A stretch of 64,000 nt of DNA, from assembly GCA_039619475.1 (NCBI GenBank), contig CM077115.1, positions 550,954,826 through 551,018,825 of the forward strand, in the 5' to 3' direction. The translations under genes and the position numbers were made by a program. The stretch is from Icerya purchasi. Taxonomy: Eukaryota; Arthropoda; Insecta; Hemiptera; Monophlebidae. Below the pieces are notes generated by a model. It saw only the letters and a list, made by a program, of their open reading frames with translations. It was not told the origin of the DNA and searched no databases. The stretch's first letter is position 1; the number at the start of each line of letters is the position of its first letter. Of this stretch, positions 43,419-54,525 are shown piece after piece.

Positions 43419-44932
43419 ATGCCGGATTCGTCTGACGGGGGAGGTAAACCTCCCCCTCATTCTCTTCGTACAACTACCAAGAGTGTCAGTAATGCGGCTG
43501 CACCGGTTAAATCTACGACGAAAATAAACAAAACTGGCCAACAATTATCTGCTTCGTCCGCGTCTACTTCTTCTGCTGCGAAAGGCATTAATTCTCCCGT
43601 TCAAAATATTAGCGAGTCCGTCGACATGGATATTTCGGCCGGTTCCACTAAAAATGTTATCAGCAATCCTCCCGCTTCTCCTGTCAAGTCTAGCCTTTCC
43701 TCTGTTACTTTCCCCGATCACTACGTTGGTCAAATCGTCGTCTTGGTCGAAAGCTTGGATAAAGAAAATATCGCTTATTTACATCCGATGTCTTTAGCTA
43801 GAAAATTTCACAATAGAGTTAGTGGTATTTCGCTAATCTCTCGTTCCGGTAAAAACTTAGTTAAACTTATAATTTTATATCAACCGAGGCAGCTAATAAA
43901 TTTTTACTTTCCGACGGCGTCCATAAAGATCTCAATATTCGATCCTTCATCCCGCAATCCCTTTTATTCCGTTTTGGTGTAGTACGCGATATTCCGGTTG
44001 ATCTTTCTGTGGAAGAACTTTATCGTCACTGTTCTTCCGATATACCGATCGCTAATATTCGTCGTCTACAAAAACGTACTGCGGATAAGACTCTAAAACC
44101 TATCCCGGTTGTTGAATTTAAATTTATGAGCTCCATTCTTCCGTCTTCAATTCTTTTTTATGATTCTTATCGAGTTAAAGTTGAACCAATGATTCGTAAA
44201 CCCAAATTATGTCACAATTGCCTCCGTTTTTGTCACTTCAGTGCTTCATGCCGAAGTAAAACTACTTGTCCCACTTGCTCTGATAAGCACTCCTCTTCCG
44301 AATGTCCCAAAACTAAACAAAATAACCCCTCTTCATATCTTTGCGTCCTCTGCGGCGGTAACCATTCCGCACTCGACCCTTCTTGCCCGACTTATAAGGA
44401 GCAAGTCAAAATTCATAAAATAATGAGTTTAGAAAATGTCTCCTACTCCGAAGCCAGAAACATCAGCGAGGGTTCGATAGTTTCTCCCGCTTTTACCTTT
44501 GCAAAAGTTTCAAATCCCGCGAATTTCCCAGCCTTACCGAATTCTGCATCTACTACCAAGAGGAGGCGTCAGAACTATTCTAGCAGTTCATCTTCCTCTC
44601 ATGTCAAGATTCCATCTCGTAAACACCATTCTTCTTCGAAAGCACCCAATCCTCTCAATTCTTATTACTCCAAACTTACACTAAACGCTGGCACTAAAGT
44701 AGACCGTTCCGTTATTCCTTCCCATCCTTCCAATTCTCCCACATGTCCATCTTCCTCTAATGCCGCAAATGCCGAGTCGGCTCCAATTATTAATAACGTT
44801 TCTCCTAGTAACTCTTCCTCCATTTCCTCTAATAATGTCTTATCCACAACTTTGCTAACCGCTCTCAGTAAATTTGATATTCCAAATTTGGAGAATAAAA
44901 TATTATCCATCTGTCAAGTTTTGCAATCTTAG
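43419..44932 (+). pseudogene. LINE ORF1, gag-like zinc-knuckle protein, one frameshift
   Basis: ATG 43419 opens a Ser/Lys-rich, low-complexity N-terminus (about 100 residues), followed by a structured segment (FPDHYVGQIVVLVESLDKEN, then KFHNRVSGISLIS). A one-base shift near 43875-43890 moves the continuation to another frame, which carries FRFGVVRDIPVDLSVEELY and then three zinc knuckles at 44210-44390: CHNCLRFCHFSASC (CX2CX4HX4C), CPTCSDKHSSSEC (CX2CX3HX4C) and CVLCGGNHSALDPSC (CX2CX3HX6C). A Ser/Asn-rich tail runs to the TAG at 44932. Role by family: RNA-binding component of the retrotransposition particle. Confidence 0.88.
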
Positions 44933-45597
44933 ATATGGTGGATGTTACCTTTTTTTCTACTTCTAACTTCTTCTTTGTTCTCTCTTTTCTTTTTTCTTCT
45001 CCTCTAAATTTTCTCCTTCTTTTATGTACCATCTCGTTCCATTACCGTAAAACCAACGCCATGGTTTTTCTCCTCAGTTTTTACTTTGGCATAATGCTGC
45101 CGCTTTTACAATTTTACATGGTGCTCCTTCGGTGTTGCTTGCCTCCTTTAACTAGGTTGGTTGATAGCATACGGGGACCCAGACGCAATGAATTTTTTGA
45201 GCGATGGGAGCCACCTTTATGGAATTTTTCCATATTTATACCTTATTTATTTTTTCTTTCTCATTGTTTCTTTTCCTATCTCTGTACCGTCCTTCTTACA
45301 GCGCGACGGTGTTGCTTGCTGCCTTTAACTAGGTTAGTTGATAGCATACCTCAACCCTCGCGCAATGATTTATCTGAGCGGAGGGTGCTTTATTGTTTTG
45401 CATTTTTCCTTATCTTGTTTTTTTTTATCTTTTCCTCTTTTCTCGAAATTTTAACGATTTCGTTGGTTTATGGAAATGGAATATTGGTTATTTTCTCTTC
45501 TTCCTTGTCACCTTCCCTCCTTCTCTGGCCTATTTCATATTTTCTCCTTCCCTTGTTCTACTTCTTCCTCCAACTACCACCTATCTAAGTATTCATT
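44933..45597 (+). other. Pyrimidine-rich inter-ORF region with a 177-bp direct repeat
   Basis: CGGTGTTGCTTGCCTCCTTT at 45130 recurs as CGGTGTTGCTTGCTGCCTTT at 45307, each followed by AACTAGGTT(G/A)GTTGATAGCA, showing a tandem duplication of about 177 bases. The long open frames here (such as 44935-45588) translate to Phe/Leu/Ser runs from CT-rich DNA and are not credible proteins. The region may serve ORF2 translation, which is not shown. Confidence 0.75.
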
Positions 45598-48500
45598 ATG
45601 TCTTGTCGTCTTAAGGTTCTACAATGGAACTGTCGCAGCATTAAGGCCAACAGGAACTCCTTTGAACGGCTGTTGGATGAATATGACGTTAACATCGCGC
45701 TTCTTTCTGAAACGCGGTTAACAAGCGCTTCTGACATCAGTTTTAATGGATTCTCTCTGATCTGTTCCAACCGCAGCGATGGCTACGGTGGTTCAGCTAT
45801 GTTAGTAAGAAATGATGTCCGGTTTTTAGTCCATGCTCCCCAACCCTTGTTTCCTCCTAATCCTCCTTATCCCAGCTTAGTGCACATCTCTATTCCTAAC
45901 TATTCCTCCAGGCCCTTTCATTTAATTTCCGCCTACATTCCTCCGACTTTCGATTTGCGCGATTTTCCGTTCCTATCTTTAATCAACTCCCTTTCTTCTC
46001 CCTTCCTCATAGGTGGTGATTGGAACGCCCTCTCACCCTTGTGGGGTTGTTCCAACTACAATGGTAATGGCACGATCTTAGAGAATTTCATCCTTCAGAA
46101 TGATTTATTCCTTTTAAATGATGGTTCTCCTATGTGCATCAGAAGTCACTCCTCGCTTAGCTCTATTGATCTATCCCTTACCTCTCCTAATCTTGGTCTC
46201 AGTTGTTCATGGTATACTTTAGACGGTACCTTTGGAAGTGACCATGTTCCTATTATTATTTCAGTGAATGAAGTCTCCTCCTCTCCTTCCTCTACTCCTC
46301 CTAATTCTCCAAAGTGGGTTCTCTCTAAAGTTGATTGGTCTCTATTCCGTTCCTCCGTTGATTCCTCACTATCTTCTATCCCTGCTTCTTTGAATTGTTT
46401 TTCCCAATATAAATTCTTCATTGATTCTATCTCTTCTGCCTTAACTTGTTCTTCTCCTCCTGTCCGTCGTTCATCTCATAAGAAAGTGAAATCGTCCTCC
46501 GCTTTGTGGTGGAATCAGGATTGTAAGGCTGCTTTCGATCTCAGTTTAACCACTTTCAGATCTTATCGCTCCAGCCCTACACTCAGCAACTATCTTTCTC
46601 ATAAAAGAGCCAATGCTAGAGCCAGATTCATCCTCAAATCAGCAAAAAAAAACGCGTGGAAAAGCTTCTGTTCCTCCTTCTCACGCTCTACTCCTATTTC
46701 TCAGGTTTGGAAAATGGCTAAGGCTTTCAAATTCCCTCTTTCCCATCATCCTCTTTCCTGTAATCTCTCGAATGATGAGTTAATCTCTTTCATTGACTCC
46801 ATCGCCCCTTGTTACGTTCCTAACCTTAATGAATCTCGTCGCATTTCGTCTTCTTCCAACTCCTCCCATTTTCTGGTCACTCCGTTTACCCTTACGGAAT
46901 TAGAAACGTCCTTACGCAATTCTTCAGATTCTGCTCCCGGAGTAGACGGTATTTCCTTTTCTGTTCTCAAAAAATCTTTCGGACTCTTCTCTTCGGTTTC
47001 TCTTAAACTTGTTTAACTCTTTTCTCCACTCTGGTTGTACTCCTTTATCTTGGAATACCTTCATCATTATCCCTATCCCTAAACCGAACTCTTCTTCACT
47101 TCGTCCAATTTCTCTTGCTTCTTGTGTCAGGAAGCTTTTCGAAAACATAATCAACAGACGCCTTGTTTGGTGGCTAGAACACCACAACTTATTGCCTAAC
47201 AATATGTTTGGTTTTCGCCCTGGTCGCGGCCCTCCTGATTGTATTAGCGCTTTCCTAGCAGATGTTTACAAGTCATTCATCGACAAAAAATTTCTTATTG
47301 CTTCCTTTCTTGATATTTCGGCAGCCTTCGAAAATGTCCATCTTCCAACTCTTTTTAATTTAATGCTTTCCTTAAACATTCTGGCTCATTTTTCTACCCT
47401 GATTATTAATCTTTTCCTCTGCCGAACGGTCACTCCTTCTGTTCATATTCAGGATGCCACTAGACTAGTCTATCGTGGACTACCGCAGGGTTCCTGCCTT
47501 AGCCCCACTTTATTTAATATTTATTTTATCAAAATTGCGTCCCTATCTTTGAATTCCTGTTCTCTTTTCTTTGCTGATGATATCCTCATTTATTCCTCTC
47601 ATCGCAACATCTCGCAGGCCAACTCCCATCTTCAAATCTCCTTAATTGCATTGGAAAATGCCTTATCCAACATCCATCTTTTCATCTCTTCTTCTAAGTC
47701 TTCTACTGTCGCCTTTACACTGCGTCCGTTTATTCCTTCCTCAGTCGTCCTCGTCCTAACTACTGGCCCAATTCCTCTTACTTCCTCCTTCCGTTATTTA
47801 GGTGTTTTTCTGGATAGCCGACTTTCCTTCCATGTCCATATCAACCGTTTATTCGTATCTTCCTTCAAAAGGCTCAACCTCATTAAATCCCTTTCGCACA
47901 CTGTCTGGGGAGGTGATCCTGTGATCCTACTCATGTTTTACATATCTTTTATCCGCTCTGCTCTTGATTACTGTTCCTATATTTATGCTAATTCTTCTAG
48001 ATCCCTTCTATCTAAGCTCGACCGGGTCCAAAATACATGTCTCCGCCTCTGCCTTGGAGCCCGGAAGTCTACTCCTATCCCAGCTCTGCACGCAGAGTGT
48101 CACATTCCTCCCCTTTTCCTTAGACGCTCCCTCTTGGGTTATCGTTTCCTCATCAAACGGTTGCCTATTTCCTCTTGCTCTCTCATTCCTTCTTATTCCT
48201 ACATATTGCGTTCCTGGCGCTTTTCTTCTAACAAGACTCCTATTCTATCTCTTATCGCTGGCCGTCTTATACAGTTTTCTCCGTATATCTACTCTTACGA
48301 TAAACTCCCTTATTTCTCCTTCAATTTTTCCTCTCTGCTTCATCCTATTAACTGCTTTTATTCACCTGTTCCTCCCAAACCTCTTCTTCATCACGTTGTT
48401 AGATTAGAATTCCAACAGAATCTTAGCTCTTTTTTCCCCAACCATTTTTTGATCTTCACTGATGGCTCCAAGGACCCAATGGTGTTGGTGCAGCCTTCTT

Positions 48501-49336
48501 CTGTCCTTCTCTCAATTACTTCGAGTCCTTTAAACTTCCCTCCTTTTGTTCAATCTTTTATGCTGAGTCTTCGGCTATTCTGCGTGTCCTCCTTTTTATC
48601 AAAACTTCTCCGGCTTCTAGCAATCTCCTTATCCTGTCGGGCGCTCAAAGCGTGCTGCAGTCTATCACATCTCCCCTCCCTTCTCACTCAACCGACTGTA
48701 TCATTCTCCTTATTCGTTCCTTAATTCACGATCTTTTCCTTTCTCACTTTATCCAAACGGATTTCCTTTGGATTCCTGGTCATTCCGGAATCGAGGGAAA
48801 TGAGTTGGTTGACTCATTCGCTCGATTATCTTCCTCTTCTGGTAGGTTTCTTCCTGCCTACTCAGCTTCTAATATTACCCTTCTGTCTGCAGCTGCTCAT
48901 TCCAAACTGTGGTCTGACTCCTACGTCTCCTCATTCTCCAACCCGAACTCCCTTTTCTTGTCTATTCAAACCTTCCCTTCCATGTTTTCCATGGTTTATT
49001 AACTTTCCCTTTATGCGCCGTTCTAATCTCTCTGCGATTTGCCGCTTGCGTTTTGGGCATAGTTTGCTCCCTTCCTCATTGTTCCGTTATTCTCTCGTGC
49101 CTTCTCCTTATTGTCCATTGCACCCTCCCGGCGATCAATGTATTTCTGATCCCGATCATATAATGTTCAGTTGTTCGTCGCTTTCAACTGAACAGGCTTC
49201 TTTTTATTCCTTCCTCTTACAAAACAGTATTCCCGCTCCATACTGTGCTTCATTCATTCTCTCCCTTCCTTCTCCTTCGGTTATTCTAGCTCTCGATTCT
49301 TTTCTGTCAGCTATCTCTGATCGTGTAAGGATCTGA
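45598..49336 (+). pseudogene. LINE ORF2: endonuclease, reverse transcriptase, RNase H, C-terminal Cys/His motif; three frameshifts
   Basis: ATG 45598. The APE-like endonuclease is complete: WNCRSI (N11), SETR (E38), GGDWNA (D141), SIDLSLTSPN (D191) and SDHVPI (D215/H216). After a linker and SAPGVDGISF the frame shifts near 47010 into the RT: RPISLASCVRKLFE, FRPGRGPPDC, DISAAFENVHLP, GLPQGSCLSPTLFNIYF and the catalytic FADDILIYSS, then WGGDPVILLM. A second shift at about 48479 (a base missing after FTDGSKDP) splits RNase H, whose later motifs (YAESSAIL, WIPGHSGIEGNELVDSFAR) lie in another frame. A third shift near 48985 precedes SDPDHIMFSCSSLSTE. Domain order and RNase H place it in the I group (inference). 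Inactive, but every domain is recognisable. Confidence 0.92.
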
Positions 49337-49429
49337 GTCTCTCTTTTCTCTCTATTCCACTGTTCTTGGGCCAATGTCCATGTCGACGAACCCATTAAAA
49401 AAAAAAAAAAAAAAAAAAAAATATATAAT

Positions 49430-50760
49430 TGGAATAATTCCATAATACTTGGAGTTATATAAAAGTTATTATGAACGGTATGGGAACTAACGACAGCAGA
49501 TGGGTGTGCGGGAATGGACGGTGGGCATTCATAGCGGTCACATAAAAAAAATAATTAACTCTCAATATTTAATAACGGAGGCGTCGGGAGCGTCGATCGG
49601 GGGTTTAATGGTCGTAGTAAAATTAAATAGAAAGCTATATATTAGATATTAAAACAGCGGTAGCAGTATGTGCAGGATTGAACGTTAGGTTACCATAGTG
49701 TGTAAGATGATCGGAGGATAAGAAAAAATAAATAATGTATATTATAATCGATCGGAAAAGAGGGTGGAAGGGGTAAAGGAGACTATGGTTAGTTTTGGAC
49801 TATAGAAATAATTGATTTGTTAATTTGTAAATGATTTGAATAACCGGTTAGGTTTAGACAACAGAACAGGGTTTGATTTATTATGTGAAAAAAATAATTA
49901 CTAAAAAAATAATCGCGGTATCGTAAACGGACGACACGTGCGGGGGATCGGCGTGTGCGCTTTCGCGGCAGAAAACGTTATGTTAGATATATGTGCGGGA
50001 TCGGGACGTGCGCTTTCGCATATGGCAGTAAGATCGGGAAATCAGGAAAATAAAAAATATACTTCGGCTAATTTTATATTATGTATACATGGACTTTGAA
50101 ATATTAAAAATAAAACGAGGTATCGGGAACAAAGAGCGAGAGTGCGCGGAATATCGTGGTGGAGATCAGAGTATGCGTGGGATCGGCGCGTGCGCTTTCG
50201 CGGCGGTGAATTAAGCGTGCGTGGGAATGAAATATACGTGTGAGAGGTGTGAACTGGAGTTATAGGTTAAATTTTAGCTTTAAATAATATATTGGGGTTA
50301 AATTTTGGAATTTTCATACTTAGGCCCTGAATGTTGAAAAAAATTGTGGTAACGCAGTGGTGGGAGGGGCCAGCGGGGGCTTGGGTTACTTTCGGACATT
50401 AATTAATATACTTATGTTAATTAATAATCGGTTCGGTTTATCGGAAACAAGCGGGACGCGTATGGGGGAATTTCGGAGAAATTTGGGGAACTTGGGGGAA
50501 CTTTCAGCACCTGGACACTAATTGGGGTTACTTACGCCCCAGAATAGCACTTTGGGTAGTTTATTGACCTCTGGACACTGTTTGGACGTTTGGATTAGCG
50601 GATAAGCGCGGGAACCGTCTGGGGGAAACTCGGAGAATCGGGGGAAACTTGGGTGAATTTTGTGTTCGGATTACCGGTCTGGGGTGAATTTTCGCTTCCG
50701 GAACAGGAATTGGGGTTCGGATTAGCGGAACTGCCAGTCGCCACATTTAATGACTACTAT
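49430..50760 (+). repeat. Second copy of the complex repeat domain
   Basis: 49440-49560 continues the 185-bp unit. 49575-49800 matches 38665-38885 with few differences (shared GGGAGCGTCGATCGGGGGTT, TATGTGCAGGATTG and AAGAGGGTGGAAGGGGTAAA). 50380-50490 matches 40005-40120, including ATTAATAATCGGTTCGGTTT. This last match overlaps the 3' end of the orphan ORF at 40056, so a decayed end of a second copy of that gene is present here; the rest of the gene is absent. Confidence 0.8.
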
Positions 50761-50941
50761 CCTATCCTAACATTTAACTTTCATTACATAAAACTAGGAC
50801 ATTTTTCGTTACAAAATCTAATAGAGGCCGGAATTACATTGTAATTGATATATACATAAAGTCGGTAAAAACTAAAATATAACAAACATTACATAAAGTT
50901 GGGACATTTTTCTAATGGGTAGTAGCCTTAGAATTACATTG

Positions 50942-50973
<32 letters not shown>
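50761..50973. other. Short AT-rich gap with TA microsatellite
   Basis: Two near-copies of ACATAAA(A/G)TTGGGACATTTTT-like text (50786 and 50891) and GGAATTACATTGTAAT-like text (50830 and 50930), about 105 bases apart, followed by a TA tract (50943-50973). Confidence 0.6.
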
Positions 50974-50976
<3 letters not shown>

Positions 50977-51716
50977 AACGGATTCGATACCTATAGCGCT
51001 ATCTTTTAGCGGTGTTCGAATTATAAAAATATTTTTCGTTGTGTAAATCATTTATTTCGTGATTTATCGAACACCGCGTTTTATTCGACGTAATCGCGGA
51101 TCGTAGTGGATATCGGAGATGCTTATCGGCTAAAATCGAAATTCCCGGGCACGGTCGAACGCACGGCTGTGCCAGGTGAGACTGTGTGCGTGTGTATTGT
51201 TGGTAGCGGCCGATAGTGGAGAGTACTCTACGGGTCCGAGGCGAGTGCGCGTCGGGTAGCAGCTGAGCCGAGAACATTGATCTGAGGGAAGTTTGTGAAA
51301 TCCGTAGTCGCGTTATAATACGGGTTATATAAAATATTCTAGAAAATTCGACAGCGTTCGAATTAATTGATAAGGTACGGGGTAATTTCAGCGATTCAAC
51401 TATGTCGCTTGGAATAGCCCATAGTGTACCGAGATCGTCGTGTGTGCATGGCACTATATCACGAGGGTGATTTAATTCGTTGTTCAGTCAATAATGGTCG
51501 ATCGTTTAACTTGGATGTAAAATCACGTCGTTACGTGTACCTATTTTTTACCCTAGTCATCGCTAATTTCCGCATACATCTATCGCAATTTTGACAAAAA
51601 TTTCGTTTTCTGTTTATTGTAATGTTTAGAATTTGTTTCCCCTGTGTTTTTTTTCTTTCTTTTTGTGTAAATTTTGTTTAAATATACGCGTTTTATAGAA
51701 GGCTTCTTATTGGACA
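50974..51716 (+). repeat. LTR-like block (solo or leftover 5' LTR)
   Basis: Starts TGTAACGGATTCGATACC directly after a TA microsatellite and ends GGACA, two bases before a primer-binding-site-like motif. The interior is GC-richer than its flanks and has an 11-bp inverted repeat (GCGGTGTTCGA at 51011; TCGAACACCGC at 51067). The T-rich last 150 bases fit an LTR's polyadenylation part. No second LTR and no gag or pol follow in the window. BEL/Pao-type is a guess from the TGTAACGG start and the motif after the end. The frame at 50999-51454 on the minus strand is not considered coding. Confidence 0.5.
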
Positions 51717-51718
51717 CG

Positions 51719-51733
51719 TGGTGAGCCCGTGAC
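51719..51733 (+). promoter_or_regulatory. Primer-binding-site-like motif
   Basis: TGGTGAGCCCGTGAC begins with TGG, as expected for pairing with a tRNA 3' CCA end, and lies two bases beyond the proposed LTR end. The tRNA was not identified. Confidence 0.4.
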
Positions 51734-51984
51734 ATCTCCAACGCGGAGACTCACGCTACGCCTTCGAACGGCGTATTTTCGCGAAATTTTTTATATAATT
51801 TTGTGTTCATCTCGTAATAAAAGCCTAGAGCTCTGCGCGGCAGAGTGTTTATCCGGTGGTGGCAAATCGCTCTTGCCCCCGGCGCCCGATATTTTATTTA
51901 AACTCAAATAAGGATCGACGGAATTTATATTAAATGACTTCCTCAAAAGGGTTTTTCGAAAACAGGGAATCGAAAGCGTAGATT

Positions 51985-52078
51985 CATAACAAGTGGCGTT
52001 CGGAACAGTGACAGACTGATCGGGGATAACTGATTTGTAATAAATGGCGTCCTGAACAGTGACGAATAGTCAGATTTG
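51985..52078 (+). repeat. Duplicated retroviral-type PBS-like segment
   Basis: TGGCGTTCGGAACAGTGAC (about 51994) and TGGCGTCCTGAACAGTGAC (about 52045) lie some 50 bases apart in tandem. Both resemble the tRNA-Lys-type primer-binding site of retroelements. If one is the true site the LTR would extend to about 51990 instead of 51716. Confidence 0.45.
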
Positions 52079-52639
52079 TAATAATATATATATATAATTA
52101 AACTTAAACACGTGAAACTGAAAATTAAAGAGATAACAATTATTGAATAAACATCTATAACATATAACAAGTTCAGTCAAGCATGAGGTTTCATGCGCTG
52201 AGGATTCCGTATGTTAAGTTAAAGCTATAATTTTCATTTACATAATACTAAATTCAAAACAACAATAATTTCAAAACAGATATTTTTAGTCCAGTTCTTT
52301 TTTACACATCACGCAGTGTCATCATATTGTACTGCAAAAAAAAATAAATTCTAACAAATAAACGCTATTTAGTCCTAGATTTTTGGAAGGATTAATTATC
52401 AATAAATATTTAAAAATTTGTAATTATACTTGTTTGTTTTTTGAACTTCTGTGTAGTTATATTTGAATACTATTACTTAAACCACCTTTCGTGTTTGTCA
52501 CTATTTATTAGATTACTATACTGAGAAGTTAATTTCTAAACTGCTCATCAAATAAAATCAATAATTTTCTTGACGTAATTTCACTTCAGTTACGATTTTT
52601 AAATAAAATTTATTTAGATATATACACAAAATTTTAAAT
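52079..52639. other. AT-rich sequence, no gene seen
   Basis: 52094-52152 resembles the spacer of the inverted repeat at 17.6 kb (ATTAAACTTAAA, GTGAAA, GAAAATTAAA, ATAACAA, ATTGAAT in the same order). Nothing else is recognised. Confidence 0.5.
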
Positions 52640-53330
52640 AAACTACAGCAAACATGCCACAATGAGCATACTTTCAGCCCCATTCGAAATTTATAGCTAT
52701 AAACAGGGAGCTACATACTAATTCTCGTCTTTATTTGAACTTTCCGCAAATTTGAAAGTTGGGTTAAGAAAACGAAATACGGTTTCGTTCGAAACAAACA
52801 GCGATCTTTCCAACAATATATTAGATGCCCGGGAAAAAAAATATTTTTTCCAAAATTTCGAGCTTTCGTGCCTTGAAGGTCCAGTTTTAAAGTTGAAAAT
52901 CCGGATGATCCAAACTAGAGAAGTATACGGGGATGCGCAATTTTTTAGTCTTGTTCGAAATTTTTAGCTATAATAGTCGCAGCGCTAGGGGGGACACGTA
53001 ATTTTTTGCGCTTTTTTGAATTTTTCGACAACTTTCAAAGTTTTGTTAAGGGTATGAAATACGGTTTCATTCCCGGTAAATAGCGATCTTTCCAACGATA
53101 TATCGCATGCCCGTAAAAAAAAAAATATTTTTTTACAAAATTTCGAGCTTTGATTGCCCCGAGGGTCCGGTTTTAAAGTTGGAAACCCGGATGTTTCAAA
53201 CTAAAGAAATATTCGGGGATTCGCGTATTTTTGACCACATTCAAAATTTTTAACTAAAATACCCACGTCTTTAGTGGGGAGAACACGTCATTTATTACGT
53301 TTTTTTTTAACTTCTCGGCAACTTTACATA
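52640..53330. repeat. Tandem repeat, about 283-bp unit, two full copies and a partial
   Basis: GAAATACGGTTTC at 52773 and 53056 (step 283), followed each time by GCGATCTTTCCAAC, AAAATTTCGAGCTTT, GGTCC(A/G)GTTTTAAAGTTG and CCGGATG in the same order. A partial copy precedes at 52670-52760. Confidence 0.88.
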
Positions 53331-54179
53331 AATATTGTACCGTAATTTTTTAATTTTATGAAAGCACTCCTGCATTTTAGTTTATATTTTGAATTTCCGC
53401 GTTATAGGTTTATCAGGTGACAAGTTATGATTTTTTATGTGATTTTTGAGGTCGTTTTATGTACCATATTATATATTCTTGACGGTTTTTTGGGTTTTTT
53501 GCCGCCCAGGGTAATCTGTCATCTTCAAGTTATAGATCGTTTTAAAGGTAATTTTAATTATAATTTATGTTCCAAATTTGAAGTTTATAAGTCATGCTGT
53601 TTGTGAGTTATTGAGTTTTATTTGATATTTTTGTCATTTGTGTACCATTTTATTAGGATTCCGTAAGTTATTACGTAATTCTAAAAATATAACACATAAA
53701 TTTGATAATTAATACATTTACGTTAGACATAAATCATTACCTGAATCGTTTGAAATAATACATATGGAATAATTCGAAAACAAAAAAAAAAGAAAATTAA
53801 ACCGTTTCCTTTGCTAGTAATTACAGAGACAGCAATGGCAGAAATAAATAAAAAACAATAAAAAGAAAGTTAAAAAGTTAATTTAAAAAATTTATGCTGT
53901 AATTATGAATGTAGAATTCAAGTGATCGAACATTTCTTTTATACTATCGACTCTTCCATGTGTGAAACCAATACAGCGTGATTTACATCACAATCAGCAT
54001 GCTGTGAGAGCTATTCTTCATAATTTTCAGAATCGCTAATTTCTTTTTCCTCCGAAATTCACAACTCTGACAGTGTACAGATTTCACACACGAATCGATC
54101 GACAATCGCAAATATCAGACACGAATAACAAATGCGCTGCCGCTAACGTAAGTGGAAGTTTATGATCACCTGTGATAAG
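53331..54179. other. AT-rich sequence, no gene seen
   Basis: No supported ORF or ordered repeat. It may include the 5' end of the decayed mariner that follows, but no terminal repeat was recognised. Confidence 0.45.
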
Positions 54180-54525
54180 TGTTCAAAATGTTCATAAATG
54201 GTGCTGTGAGTTCCGAGGAGGTAGAACGAATGTAGAGGACGAGTAACGGAATAGCAGACCATCTGTAATCTCAGACAAATTAGTGCGAAAAATCGAAGAA
54301 ACTCTGCGATCCGATCACCGCCAAACCATTTTCGATCTTCTTAACCAGTTTCTGAGTGTGTCATTAGGTACCATACAAAAAAATTTGAGACTAACGAGGA
54401 GTTGGAAAATTTCGTTCTTACCTGGTTACAAAATTTGGCGGTAAGTTTCTACGAGGAAGATATTTATAGGTTAATTTTTCGACTCGACAAATGCCAAAAC
54501 TTAAACGGTGAATATGTGAAAAAGT
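54180..54525 (+). pseudogene. Internally deleted mariner transposase
   Basis: The translation gives VHKWCCEFRGGRTNVEDE, a stop, then RPSVISDKLVRKIEETLRS and TIFDLLNQFLSVSLGTIQK, the two N-terminal DNA-binding helices of a mariner transposase. It jumps, in another frame, to TNEELENFVLTWLQ and RLDKCQNLNGEYVKK, the extreme C-terminus. About 200 central residues with the whole DDD catalytic core are missing. It belongs to a different mariner lineage from the intact copy at 6.1 kb. Confidence 0.75.

Larger units (their letters stand above)
43206..49420 (+). mobile_element. Full-length but frameshifted I-type LINE (about 6.2 kb)
   Basis: The element begins just after ATATATAA (43198-43205) and ends with a 24-base A run (to 49420), followed by ATATATAA again (49421-49428), an 8-bp target duplication. 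Outside both ends the 185-bp repeat unit continues (GATCGGACGTGAAG on the left, GGAATAATTCCATAATACTT on the right), so the borders are firm. Order: 5' UTR of about 210 bases, ORF1 with zinc knuckles, a 665-base inter-ORF region, then ORF2 with endonuclease, RT and RNase H. Several frameshifts disable both ORFs. The sense strand is strongly C/T-rich throughout. Confidence 0.93.

Noticed and set aside
44935..45588. Long open frame between the two ORFs of the I-type LINE
   Set aside because: It translates to Phe/Leu/Ser runs from CT-rich DNA, overlaps other open frames equally well, and includes a 177-bp tandem duplication; a by-product of base composition.
50999..51454. 151-codon frame on the minus strand
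   Set aside because: Lies wholly inside the proposed LTR, antisense to it, with no recognisable protein feature.
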